A stretch of DNA of 64,000 bases, taken from an uncultured Sphingomonadaceae bacterium (GTDB lineage Bacteria; Pseudomonadota; Alphaproteobacteria; Sphingomonadales; Sphingomonadaceae). A model generated the notes under the pieces. It had not been told where the DNA came from. It worked only from the letters and a program-made list of their open reading frames with translations, and made no database searches. Below, one piece after another: positions 49,904 through 58,975 of this stretch. The stretch lies in contig CANLCX010000002.1 of NCBI GenBank assembly GCA_947489315.1, positions 868,001 through 932,000 on the forward strand, written 5' to 3'. Every line of letters begins with the position of its first letter. The first letter of the stretch is position 1. Position numbers and translations under genes: made by a program.

Positions 49904-50780
49904 ACACACTCAATTTAAACATCGTTAGGCCAATCCCGGCGAAAATCATTGCGCTACCAATGAAAAAACGCGTGGTCAGCGTTTCACCAAGTAGCAAGAC
50001 ACCGCCCAATGCAGCAATTGCTGGCACCGAGAGTTGAGAGGCCGCAGCGGTGCTCACCGACAGGCGCGGCAGGACAGCATACCACGTAATATAGCCCAGC
50101 CCAGATGTAATGGTACCGGAGATAACCGCCAGTGCGATCCCGGTCGGTTGAACCTGATCGCCATTGCCCAACACCGGGATTAGTAGAAGACAGAGCAATG
50201 CAGCTCCGACAAAATTTCGGGCTGTTGCAAGAGCAGGTCGGGCTGCCCCCTTTCCGGCCCAGCTGTAAAAACCCCAAGCTATGCCAGCCAGTGCCATGAT
50301 CAGACCGCCAACCAAAGGCGGCGCTGTGTCACCCGGTGCCAGAAAAACAGCCAGCCCGACGATGGCCAGCAATAGCCCGGCCCATTGGATTGGTGTCGGA
50401 TAGATGCCACGAAACATCCCAATGAACTGCAGGCTCAATTGCCCCGCTGGAAAAAGGATCAGCGCTCCGATGGCCGCATCAAGCGACACATAGGCGAAAG
50501 AAAAGCTGACAGCATAGATGAACAGGGCGACTGCGGGGACAATAGTATCGCCGCGCGGCAAAACAGCGCGACCATGACGAAAACCCAAAAGCAGTGCCAG
50601 CATGATCGCGCCAGAAACCAGCCGGATCGCGGTGAAACTGGCCCAGTCTATGGTGTGCTCGGCCAAGGCCGCACGATTGAGCAGAGAGTTTCCAGCAAAG
50701 GCGCACAGCGTCAATACCAGTAAAAGCGCGGTTAGCAGGCGCCCACCAGTGCTATCGAGTGGCTGCTCAGCAGCGCCCAC
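49890..50780 (-). CDS. DMT-superfamily EamA-type transporter
   Basis: 296 residues, ten predicted helices in two EamA halves (LLNRAALAEHTIDWASFTAI, then LSVSTAAASQLSVPAIAALGG). A metabolite or drug exporter; substrate unknown. Initiation is GTG at 50780, overlapping the stop of the upstream GST by one base. Its 3' end overlaps crtZ. Confidence 0.88.
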   Translation of the reverse strand: MGAAEQPLDSTGGRLLTALLLVLTLCAFAGNSLLNRAALAEHTIDWASFTAIRLVSGAIMLALLLGFRHGRAVLPRGDTIVPAVALFIYAVSFSFAYVSLDAAIGALILFPAGQLSLQFIGMFRGIYPTPIQWAGLLLAIVGLAVFLAPGDTAPPLVGGLIMALAGIAWGFYSWAGKGAARPALATARNFVGAALLCLLLIPVLGNGDQVQPTGIALAVISGTITSGLGYITWYAVLPRLSVSTAAASQLSVPAIAALGGVLLLGETLTTRFFIGSAMIFAGIGLTMFKLSVFKPR

Positions 50781-51412
50781 TAGCCCGCCATTGTAGGCAC
50801 AACCGGTCCGCCCAGTTCAATCGCTTTCTTGTAAGCGGCACGGGCCATCATGCGTTTGGCATAGTCCATTGAGGCCGGCCGATTGGCGAGCATGCCCGCC
50901 GCCGTTGCCAGCTCGAGCACATACATGACGTTTATATCAGCACCGGTGAAACCATCGCCGACAAGAAACTCGCGGTGGTCGATATGATGCTCGACATAAT
51001 CGAGCAGCTTGACCACTTCACCTTCAACAAACGGAGCATAGCCTTCGCCAAGCCCGCCGAAACGCGGGGCTAACATCTGGACAATAACGGGATTGGCGAG
51101 CGTACCCTCGGCAAAATGGAGCCATTCAAGATAATCCGCCCGATCTTTGGAACCCGGTGCGGGGGCGAGTTTACCTTCGCCATATTGCTCCAGTATATAT
51201 TCAATAATCGCGCCGGACTCCATCATCAGATGGCCGTCAATAATGGCGGTTGGTGCCTTCGCCAGCGGGTGAATGGCAGCCAGATCAGCCTGCGCCCGCA
51301 TGGTTTCAGGATGCCGCTGATGCCGCACCATTTCATATTCCACACCCAGTTCTTCGAGCAACCAGATAATCCGGGTCGAACGGCTATATTCCAGATGGTG
51401 CAGTTTGATCAT
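50780..51412 (-). CDS. Glutathione S-transferase family protein
   Basis: 210 residues. N-terminal thioredoxin-like domain with HHLEYSRSTRIIWLLEELG, KAPTAIIDGHLMMESGAIIEY, and a helical C-terminal domain (VGDGFTGADINVMY). Substrate unknown. Co-directional and overlapping by one base with the transporter, so likely one operon. Confidence 0.92.
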   Translation of the reverse strand: MIKLHHLEYSRSTRIIWLLEELGVEYEMVRHQRHPETMRAQADLAAIHPLAKAPTAIIDGHLMMESGAIIEYILEQYGEGKLAPAPGSKDRADYLEWLHFAEGTLANPVIVQMLAPRFGGLGEGYAPFVEGEVVKLLDYVEHHIDHREFLVGDGFTGADINVMYVLELATAAGMLANRPASMDYAKRMMARAAYKKAIELGGPVVPTMAG

Positions 51413-51491
51413 GGGTGGGACCTTTAAATAGAATTACGAATCAGGGTTTTATGCTGCGCCACTATATCTATTTATCGCTCCTGTGTGAGAA

Positions 51492-52979
51492 CTAATGCCC
51501 AACCACACCCAAACTTTCAAACGGTCGATCATTATCGCTATATTTTTCAACCAGTGTCGCACTTGCTTCATTGAGACCGATCAACTCAACCGTCTTGCCT
51601 TCATTTTGCAGGCGCTCGACAATCTTATCGAGCATACCGGTCGCCGAAATATCCCAAAAATGGGCGTCATGGACATCGATAATTACGGTATCGATACCTT
51701 CTTCGTTAAATTCCATCGCTTCATAAAGCATATCAACGGAACCAAAGAATATCTGGCCACCAAAGACATAACGGTGGGTGGTCACTTCGACAAAATCCTG
51801 AATGGTGACGAGCTGACGCACTTTCCAGGCGAAGAATATGCCGGAGAGCAAGACGCCGGTCAGCACACCAATCGACAAGTCATGGGTGGCCACAACCATA
51901 ATGACAGTCGCGAGCATCACGAAATTGGATGGCCACGGGTGGTGGGTGATTTCGGTAAAGCTTTTCCAGCGGAATGTACTGATAGATACAAAGATCATGA
52001 CCGCGACCAGCGCCGGCATGGGGATTTGCGCGACAAGCGGCCCCAGACCGACGATCAGGACCAGCAGCATGACACCCGCGACAAAGGTCGAAAGACGGCG
52101 TGAACCGCCAGATTTGATATTGATCACCGACTGACCGATCATCGCACAACCGCCCATGCCACCAATCCAGCCGGTGACGAAATTGGCAATGCCCTGACCA
52201 TAGGTTTCGCGTTTCTTGTCGCTGCGCGTCTCGGTCATATCATCGACAATGGAGGCGGTAAGCAAAGATTCCAGCAAGCCCACAGCTGCCATTGCAAGCG
52301 AATAAGGCGCGATGATCCGCAATGTTTCCCAGGTGATCGGAATTTGCGGAATATGGAACCATGGCAGGCTATCGGGCAAGTCGCCCATATCGCCGACGGT
52401 CAACACATCCGCTTTGAAATAAATGCTCACACCAGCCAGCACGATAATCGCCGCCAATGGCGATGGCACCCAGCTGGTCAGTTTCGGCAGGCCATAGATA
52501 ATGGCGAGGCCAGCTGCGACCATCGCATAGGTTTGCCAGGTAAAAGATTCACCGGTAAGCTGAGGCAATTGCGCCATGAAAATCAGGATGGCGAGCGCGT
52601 TGACAAAGCCGGTAATCACCGACCGCGAGACAAAACGCATCAACAAGTCGAGCCGCAACAAGGCGGCTATCGCTTGGAAAATACCCATTAAAATAGTGGC
52701 AGCAAAAAGATATTCGACGCCATGATCGCGAACCAGTGGAACCACCAGTACGGCCACCGCTGCGGTTGCCGCGCTGATCATACCCGGACGACCACCAATC
52801 ATCGAGATGATTACGGCGATCGAAAAACTGGCATAAAGCCCAACGCGCGGGTCGACACCGGCAATAATCGCAAAGCCGATGGCTTCTGGAATCAGAGCCA
52901 GCGCCACCACCAAGCCAGCCAAAAATTCGGTTTTCGGATTGGAAAGCCAGTCGCGTTTAAAATCGCTGTGTATTGCCAT
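51492..52979 (-). CDS. SulP-family inorganic anion transporter with STAS domain
   Basis: 495 residues. Ten to twelve helices with [40 protein letters not shown], and a C-terminal STAS domain ending with [17 protein letters not shown]. It imports sulfate or bicarbonate, or both; SulP substrates are not readable from sequence. The ATG at 52979 fits other SulP proteins; a 23-codon upstream extension starts at 53048. Monocistronic. Confidence 0.92.
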   Translation of the reverse strand: MAIHSDFKRDWLSNPKTEFLAGLVVALALIPEAIGFAIIAGVDPRVGLYASFSIAVIISMIGGRPGMISAATAAVAVLVVPLVRDHGVEYLFAATILMGIFQAIAALLRLDLLMRFVSRSVITGFVNALAILIFMAQLPQLTGESFTWQTYAMVAAGLAIIYGLPKLTSWVPSPLAAIIVLAGVSIYFKADVLTVGDMGDLPDSLPWFHIPQIPITWETLRIIAPYSLAMAAVGLLESLLTASIVDDMTETRSDKKRETYGQGIANFVTGWIGGMGGCAMIGQSVINIKSGGSRRLSTFVAGVMLLVLIVGLGPLVAQIPMPALVAVMIFVSISTFRWKSFTEITHHPWPSNFVMLATVIMVVATHDLSIGVLTGVLLSGIFFAWKVRQLVTIQDFVEVTTHRYVFGGQIFFGSVDMLYEAMEFNEEGIDTVIIDVHDAHFWDISATGMLDKIVERLQNEGKTVELIGLNEASATLVEKYSDNDRPFESLGVVGH

Positions 52980-53113
52980 GAGATCGGTCCCCACCGGATG
53001 AAATTTCGGATTGAGATGCTGCAACGCAACATTGTTGAGCGCGGCCATGAACTATTGGTTTCTTACCGTCAAGCATAGCGCAGGAAACTCTGCTGTCGGC
53101 GCGAATGATTTAT

Positions 53114-53794
53114 TTAGGCGCGAAAATCTTCCGTCACGGTCGCAGTTTCGGCGATTTCTTCTTCATGGCCAATCTCGCGATGCGGTTCTGCCAGCGCTTC
53201 TGTTTCCCAAGCCTGCATCGCTCGATGGGCAATGATATGGTCCACCCATGCCCGGCCCTTCTCGCCAATATCAAGATCAAATGTCCGCACGCGATAGGCA
53301 ACCGGAGCGTAAAAAGCATCCACTGCGGTAAACGTTTCGCCAGCCAACCACGGTCCACCAAAACTATCTAGGCCCTGAGCAAATAGCTCGCCAATCCGAT
53401 CCAAATTGCGCTGCAGCGGTAAATCGACTGCATGCAACTTAGCGCGGACCCCGACATTCATCGGGCACTGATTACGCAGCGGCGCAAAGCCGCCATGCAT
53501 CTCCGCCGTCGCACAGCGCGCCCATGTCCGGGCCTTTTCATCCTTTGGCCAGACACCCTCGTGCCGCTCCGCGAGATATTCCATGATCGCCAGCGAGTCC
53601 CAAATCGTGCGATCGTCATTCTTCAAACAGGGGACTTGCGCATTGGGGGCAAAGGCTCGAAACCGCTCGTAATTATCTTCTTCAAAGTAAATAATTTCAT
53701 TTTTAAACGGGATATCTAATGCCTGCATCAGCACCCATGGGCGCAGCGACCAGCTAGAGTAATTGCGATTGGCAGTGATCAGCGTGTAGGTCAT
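53114..53794 (-). CDS. Glutathione S-transferase family protein (YfcF-like)
   Basis: 226 residues. The opening NRNYSSWSLRPWVLMQALDI with its Ser motif, QVPCLKNDDRTIWDSLAIME and a C-terminal helical domain mark a GST of the S-crystallin/YfcF-related group. Substrate unknown. It overlaps the epimerase gene by four bases, so the two are co-transcribed. Confidence 0.9.
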   Translation of the reverse strand: MTYTLITANRNYSSWSLRPWVLMQALDIPFKNEIIYFEEDNYERFRAFAPNAQVPCLKNDDRTIWDSLAIMEYLAERHEGVWPKDEKARTWARCATAEMHGGFAPLRNQCPMNVGVRAKLHAVDLPLQRNLDRIGELFAQGLDSFGGPWLAGETFTAVDAFYAPVAYRVRTFDLDIGEKGRAWVDHIIAHRAMQAWETEALAEPHREIGHEEEIAETATVTEDFRA

Positions 53795-54753
53795 GGCATC
53801 TCCTTTGGCGATATATAGCTAGGGTCATGTCGAAAGGGCAAAGGGCGATCTTCGGCCAAGGCTTGCAATATGCTGGCGAAGTCCGTCTTCGCCCGAAATC
53901 CCAATAGCCGCTCCGCTTTCCCAGCATCATAAATCCGGTCAATATGGTCTGGTAGCACCCAGCCTTTTCGCTCGTAAAGCTCTGTCACTTCAGGAAAATA
54001 CCGCGCGATGACGGACGGTGCCTCTGCCATCAGTTGCTCGCAATCTTCGCGCACAAACGGCGTTGGCGCTGACAAGATGAATGTCTCAAAACCCAAGTTA
54101 ACAATCTGGTCTAGCGCAGCAATATGCGCCTCGGCCGCGTCGTAGACTGTCAACCGGCGGTTCAAAAATTCATTGGCTTTCAGATTGGGGCCACTCGGCA
54201 CTTGATGCGTGTCATCATCTTCCGGAAAAAAGCGGCCTGTGCGCAAGACCGCAACATTGATCCCGTGCAACTGATGAAAGAGGCGGCACAAATGTTCTGC
54301 GGATATTTTGGTCACGCCATAGATATTGCGCGGCTTAAGCGGACCAAATTCTTCATCCAACCAAAAAGCCTGCTCAGCGCCACCTTCGCGGCCAGCTCGA
54401 ACTGTCTCGGAGATCATCAACGAGGTAGTTGAGGTAAAAATAAACCGGTCATGACCAGCTGCTACCGACGCCTCGAGGAGGTTCAGGGTCCCGGTGACAT
54501 TGACGTCGACAAAGGCGCTGGCGGGATAGCGTATTATGTCAGGTTTATGGAGCGCACCAGCGTGGATCACCGCTTCGATGCCGTGATCACTAAAAATCTG
54601 ATCGATCAACGTCCGATCCGCAACCGAACCGATTACATTCGTGTGATCACCGGCGACAACGTCCAGACCAACGACATCGTGGCCGATGGCGGATAATTTG
54701 GGTGCAAGAAACCTGCCCAACCAACCCGATGAGCCAGTCAGCAGCAACTTCAT
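53791..54753 (-). CDS. NAD-dependent epimerase/dehydratase (extended SDR)
   Basis: 320 residues. The Rossmann motif TGSSGWLGRFL starts at residue 7, the active-site YxxxK is YGVTK, and the catalytic Ser/Thr lies in FTSTTSLM. It is an extended short-chain dehydrogenase; the substrate (possibly a nucleotide sugar) is not determinable. It overlaps the isovaleryl-CoA dehydrogenase stop by one base and the GST by four. Confidence 0.88.
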   Translation of the reverse strand: MKLLLTGSSGWLGRFLAPKLSAIGHDVVGLDVVAGDHTNVIGSVADRTLIDQIFSDHGIEAVIHAGALHKPDIIRYPASAFVDVNVTGTLNLLEASVAAGHDRFIFTSTTSLMISETVRAGREGGAEQAFWLDEEFGPLKPRNIYGVTKISAEHLCRLFHQLHGINVAVLRTGRFFPEDDDTHQVPSGPNLKANEFLNRRLTVYDAAEAHIAALDQIVNLGFETFILSAPTPFVREDCEQLMAEAPSVIARYFPEVTELYERKGWVLPDHIDRIYDAGKAERLLGFRAKTDFASILQALAEDRPLPFRHDPSYISPKEMP

Positions 54754-55916
54754 TAAGCGCCTCCGATGAGTTCGCGTCCAATCAGCATCCGGCGAATTTC
54801 ATTGGTCCCTGCCCCGATATCCAGCAGCTTGGAATCGCGCCAGTAGCGTTCCACTGGCCAATCGGTGGTGTAACCTGCGCCGCCTAACGCCTGGATCGAT
54901 TCTTCCGCCACGCGGACGCTGCTTTCAGAGGCATACATGACCGCGCCTGCGGCATCGAACCGCGTCGTTTGACCGGCATCACAAGCCTTATTGACCGCAT
55001 AAACATAAGAGCGCGCGCTGTTCAGTCGCACATACATGTCGGCAATCTTGCCCTGCATCAGCTGAAACGTGCCAATCGGCTTGCCAAATTGCTTGCGCTC
55101 CCTGACATAGGGAATGACCGTATCGAGACAGGCCTGCATTAGACCTAATGGGATCGCTGCCAAAACGGCACGCTCATAATCGAGACCGGACATAAGAACG
55201 CCAACACCGCCGTTAATCGGCCCCATGACATTTTCCTCCGGCACTTCGCAGTCATCGAAAACCAGCTCCGCTGTCGGGCTACCCTTCATGCCGACTTTCT
55301 CGATTTTCTGGCCGATGGAAAAACCCTTCATGCCCTTTTCGATCAGGAAAGCGGTGATCCCGCCGGAGCCTGCTTCGGGACGGGTCTTGCCATATACGAC
55401 CAAAGTATCTGCATCAGTCGAATTGGTGATCCAGAATTTCGTGCCGTTGAGAACATAACCGCCCTGCACTGCTTCGGCTTTGAGTTTCATGCTCACGACA
55501 TCAGAGCCCGCGCCAGCTTCTGACATGGCCAGCGCGCCGACATGTTCACCGGAGATGAGTTTCGGTAGATATTTCGCTTTTTGCTCTGGCGTGGCCCAAC
55601 GGCGAATCTGGTTTACGCACAGGTTGCTATGCGCGCCGTAGCTAAGCCCCAGTGCCGCGCTGCCCCGGCTGACTTCCTCGACCGCTATGGCATGTTCCAA
55701 ATAGCCAAGGCCTAAGCCGCCATCTGCTTCTTCAACCGTCACCCCGTGCAAACCAAGATCACCCATCTGCTCCCACAGCTCGCGCGGAAACCAGTCTTCG
55801 CGGTCCATTTTTTGCGCTAGCGGGCTGATCTTCTCATCCGCAAATCGCCGCGTTGTATCACGGATTTGGTCAGCCATTTCGCCAAGCTGGAAGTCAAATT
55901 GTGGGGTAGCAATCAT
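54753..55916 (-). CDS. Isovaleryl-CoA dehydrogenase
   Basis: 387 residues with the acyl-CoA dehydrogenase fold. LGLSYGAHSNLCVNQIRRWA, AMSEAGAGSDVVSMKL and the Glu in SGLDYERAVLAAI are IVD features, pointing to leucine catabolism. The downstream methylcrotonyl-CoA carboxylase genes are not in this window. ATG at 55916 (preceded by GAGG) is chosen over a longer frame. Confidence 0.9.
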   Translation of the reverse strand: MIATPQFDFQLGEMADQIRDTTRRFADEKISPLAQKMDREDWFPRELWEQMGDLGLHGVTVEEADGGLGLGYLEHAIAVEEVSRGSAALGLSYGAHSNLCVNQIRRWATPEQKAKYLPKLISGEHVGALAMSEAGAGSDVVSMKLKAEAVQGGYVLNGTKFWITNSTDADTLVVYGKTRPEAGSGGITAFLIEKGMKGFSIGQKIEKVGMKGSPTAELVFDDCEVPEENVMGPINGGVGVLMSGLDYERAVLAAIPLGLMQACLDTVIPYVRERKQFGKPIGTFQLMQGKIADMYVRLNSARSYVYAVNKACDAGQTTRFDAAGAVMYASESSVRVAEESIQALGGAGYTTDWPVERYWRDSKLLDIGAGTNEIRRMLIGRELIGGA

Positions 55917-55950
55917 ATCGTCCTCATCTTTCTGAAATGCGCATATCATA

Positions 55951-55972
55951 TTTGGTTGCGACCGCGACCAAA
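55951..55972. promoter_or_regulatory. Inverted repeat TTTGGT-N10-ACCAAA between the IVD and pyrD genes
   Basis: Perfect 6-bp arms at 55951-55956 and 55967-55972, inner bases largely symmetric too. It is 35 bases upstream of the IVD start and a candidate operator for leucine catabolism. No regulator is seen. Confidence 0.3.
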
Positions 55973-56050
55973 ATTTCCGGCAAATTTTCAGACCAAGACT
56001 TGGTGCGTGGAGGATTGCCGATCCTGTCCAGCAATGCCATAGGCGCGGCC

Positions 56051-57088
56051 ATGCTATATGATCTTGCCCGCCCGTTTATTTTCGTGCTCGAAGCCGAAAA
56101 AGCCCATGGTCTCACGATTGCCGGATTAAAGGCCCTGCCTCTTGGACCAGCGCCAAAATCGGATTCCGTTCTGGCCACCACCGTGGCCGGTCTCGATTTT
56201 CCTAATCCCATCGGCATGGCTCCCGGTTTCGACAAGAACGGGGAAGTGCCGGATGCGTTGATCCGCATGGGTTTTGGCCATGCCGAAGTCGGTACGCTGA
56301 CACCCCGTGCACAGGCCGGCAATCCCAAGCCGCGCATATTCCGGCTGCCAAAAGACAAAGCTGTGATCAATCGCTTGGGATTTAACAATGAGGGTCAGGA
56401 AAAAGCTGCGCCGCGTCTGAAACGGATGCGCGGCCGCATGGGCAAAGGCATATTAGGCATCAACATTGGTGCCAATAAAGACAGCGACGACCGGATTGCC
56501 GATTATGTGATCGGCGTGCAAAATATGGCACCTTTGGCGGATTATCTGACGGTCAATATCTCGTCGCCCAACACTCCGGGCTTGCGGGCTTTGCAGGATA
56601 AAGGAGCGCTGGAAGAATTGCTGGCGGCGGTCATGCAGGCACGGGGCGATCACAAAACACCGGTTTTCCTGAAAGTCGCACCTGATCTGGAGCCTGCTGA
56701 TATTGACGATATTGTCGATGTGACGATGAAACAGAAAATCGACGCACTAATCGTCTCCAACACCACGATCACGAGACCGGATTTGACATCCTCAAACCAA
56801 AAAGAAACCGGCGGCCTATCTGGCGCGCCTTTGAAAGACCTCGCTCTGCAAAGACTTAAGGATTTCCGAAAAGCAAGCGGCGGCAAGATTCCGCTCATTG
56901 GCGTTGGCGGCATTGCCAATGCGGAAGATGCCTATGAACGCATCCGGGCCGGGGCATCTTTGGTGCAACTTTATACCGCGATGATCTATGAAGGCCCGAC
57001 TATGGCGCGATCAATGAGCTGCGGGCTAGCGCGGCTTTTGAAACGGGATGGCTTTGCATCCGTTGCCGAAGCCGTGGGGACTGCATAG
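56051..57088 (+). CDS. pyrD: Dihydroorotate dehydrogenase (quinone), class 2
   Basis: 345 residues. FMN-binding and catalytic elements: NPIGMAPGFDKNGEVPDALI, NRLGFNNEGQEK, NISSPNTPGLRALQ and ISNTT-like VSNTTITRP. A short N-terminal helix (MLYDLARPFIFVLEAEKAHG) for membrane association marks class 2. It oxidises dihydroorotate with quinone in pyrimidine synthesis. ATG at 56051 is chosen because the longer frame overlaps the divergent promoter. Confidence 0.97.
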   Translation: MLYDLARPFIFVLEAEKAHGLTIAGLKALPLGPAPKSDSVLATTVAGLDFPNPIGMAPGFDKNGEVPDALIRMGFGHAEVGTLTPRAQAGNPKPRIFRLPKDKAVINRLGFNNEGQEKAAPRLKRMRGRMGKGILGINIGANKDSDDRIADYVIGVQNMAPLADYLTVNISSPNTPGLRALQDKGALEELLAAVMQARGDHKTPVFLKVAPDLEPADIDDIVDVTMKQKIDALIVSNTTITRPDLTSSNQKETGGLSGAPLKDLALQRLKDFRKASGGKIPLIGVGGIANAEDAYERIRAGASLVQLYTAMIYEGPTMARSMSCGLARLLKRDGFASVAEAVGTA

Positions 57089-57143
57089 GATTTGGCGACA
57101 AATGATTTGCCAAATGGATAAGCCCTCCATAAAACTCGGCGCC

Positions 57144-58850
57144 ATGAAAAAACTCCTGACATTCTTCGCTTTTTTCCTGCTTATACCGCTCGCTGTTCCA
57201 GTTAGCGCGCAAAATGCTGGCACCGCTGCATCAGCGCATCCTGAAGCCACCAAGGCGGGTTTTGAGATTTTGCAGGCAGGCGGATCCGCTAGTGATGCCG
57301 CGATGGCGATGATGCTCGCGCTGACGGTTGTTGAGCCGCAGTCCAGCGGCATTGGCGGCGGCGGCTTCCTGCTTCATCATGATGGCAAAAGCGGATGGAT
57401 GGACACGATTGATGGCCGCGAAATGGCACCGGCTGCGGCCGCGTCAGATCGCTTTCTTGGCGAGGATGGAAAACCCTTGGGTTGGCGAGACGCAGCCCCC
57501 GGCGGGAAGTCGGTCGGAATTCCCGGCAATATGCGGTTGATGGAAATGGCCCATAAGAAATGGGGCAAACTGCCATGGGAAAAACTGTTTGAACCAGCGA
57601 TCAAACTGGCCGAGCAAGGCTATGCCGTCAGTCCGCCACAATATGATTGGATGAAGCGGCTGGAAAAACTCTGGGTCAAATTCCCGGACATGCAGAAACT
57701 ATATTGGCGCAATGGCGCGCCAGCCCCGCGCGGGACAATCATCAAAAATCCTGAGCTCGGTCAATTGCTGCGCGAATTGCAAGCAGGCGGCGCGGATGCC
57801 TTTTATACCGGTAAGACGGCTGCCGCTATTACTGCAGCCGTCGCCAGTGCACCTCAAAATCCATCTGTTCTGACCGAACAGGATTTTGCCAACTATAACG
57901 CCATATTGCGCCAACCGGTTTGTTCTACCTACCGCGAATATCGGATCTGCGGCATGGGGCCACCTTCCTCCGGCGCGACCACTGTCTTGCAGATTCTCGG
58001 CACAATTGAAAAATTTGATATGGGTGAGTTGTATAGCAACGAACCAGCTCGCGCTTGGCATGTTATCAGCGAAGCGATGCGACTGGCCTATGCGGATCGC
58101 GAAAAATATCTTGCGGATCAGGACTTTGTTTCCGTTCCCGTAGCCGGCTTGATTGACAAAGGCTATCTTGCCAAACGCGCCCAGATGGTCGCTTTGCAAC
58201 GCGCCCGGCCACAATTCCCGGGGATCGAAACCTATCCGGCGGGCAATCCTCCCGGTGCCGCCCCCCGCACAGCTGCGATTTCATCGGAAGTAGCGGGCAC
58301 GACGCATTTCACTGCCGTCGATAGCGAGGGCAATATCGCAAATATGACCTCGACAGTCGAAGGTCCTTTTGGCAGCCAACTCTTGGCCCGCGGCATGGTA
58401 CTCAACAACGAACTCACCGATTTCACGTTCGCACCGGAAAAAAACGGCGCGCCAGTAGCCAATCGCGTGCAAGCGGGTAAGCGCCCGCTCTCATCCATGT
58501 CGCCAACGATTGTCTATGATGCGCAGGGCAAGCCTATTCTCGCTCTGGGTTCGGCAGGCGGCAAGCGGATCATTATGCATGTTACCAAAGCGCTGATCGG
58601 TGTACTGGATTATGGACTGCCACTCGATGAAGCGATGGCACTGCCCAATATCTATTTTGGCGGATCGGGGCTGTTGATCGAAAATGGCAGTGAGCTGGTG
58701 AAACTGCAAGACGATCTGGCAAAAATGGGCCATATCGTTGTGACAAACAACTTGCCCTCAAAACTTGCTGGCGCCCAAAGAACCGACAAGGGCTGGATCG
58801 GCGCCGTTGATCCACGTAGCACCGGCGAAGCCGTCAGCGAGCTGCCGTAA
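57144..58850 (+). CDS. ggt: Gamma-glutamyltransferase
   Basis: 568 residues with an N-terminal signal peptide (MKKLLTFFAFFLLIPLAVPV, cleavage near SAQN). The autoprocessing Thr nucleophile lies at the start of TTHFTAVDSEGN, with GPFGSQL and PLSSMSPTIVYD following. It transfers the gamma-glutamyl group of glutathione in the periplasm. It lies 55 bases after pyrD, possibly read with it. ATG at 57144 is chosen because the signal peptide starts there. Confidence 0.94.
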   Translation: MKKLLTFFAFFLLIPLAVPVSAQNAGTAASAHPEATKAGFEILQAGGSASDAAMAMMLALTVVEPQSSGIGGGGFLLHHDGKSGWMDTIDGREMAPAAAASDRFLGEDGKPLGWRDAAPGGKSVGIPGNMRLMEMAHKKWGKLPWEKLFEPAIKLAEQGYAVSPPQYDWMKRLEKLWVKFPDMQKLYWRNGAPAPRGTIIKNPELGQLLRELQAGGADAFYTGKTAAAITAAVASAPQNPSVLTEQDFANYNAILRQPVCSTYREYRICGMGPPSSGATTVLQILGTIEKFDMGELYSNEPARAWHVISEAMRLAYADREKYLADQDFVSVPVAGLIDKGYLAKRAQMVALQRARPQFPGIETYPAGNPPGAAPRTAAISSEVAGTTHFTAVDSEGNIANMTSTVEGPFGSQLLARGMVLNNELTDFTFAPEKNGAPVANRVQAGKRPLSSMSPTIVYDAQGKPILALGSAGGKRIIMHVTKALIGVLDYGLPLDEAMALPNIYFGGSGLLIENGSELVKLQDDLAKMGHIVVTNNLPSKLAGAQRTDKGWIGAVDPRSTGEAVSELP

Positions 58851-58910
58851 AGTCAGACAATTCGAGCACAATGGATGGAAACCATTGCCCGAAACTTTTA
58901 TCCGCGCTAG

Positions 58911-58927
58911 CCTGTTATCATAACAGG
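58911..58927. promoter_or_regulatory. Perfect palindrome CCTGTTAT-C-ATAACAGG upstream of the acyl-CoA synthetase
   Basis: 8-bp arms around one central base (17 bp), 48 bases before the GTG start. A weaker AATGG-N7-CCATT dyad lies at 58870-58886. The size suits a GntR- or TetR-type fatty-acid regulator site; the regulator is not known. Confidence 0.5.
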
Positions 58928-58975
58928 GGCTTGGCTTGGATTTGACGAGCATAGCCGCGCGAGAGGGTGAATAGA

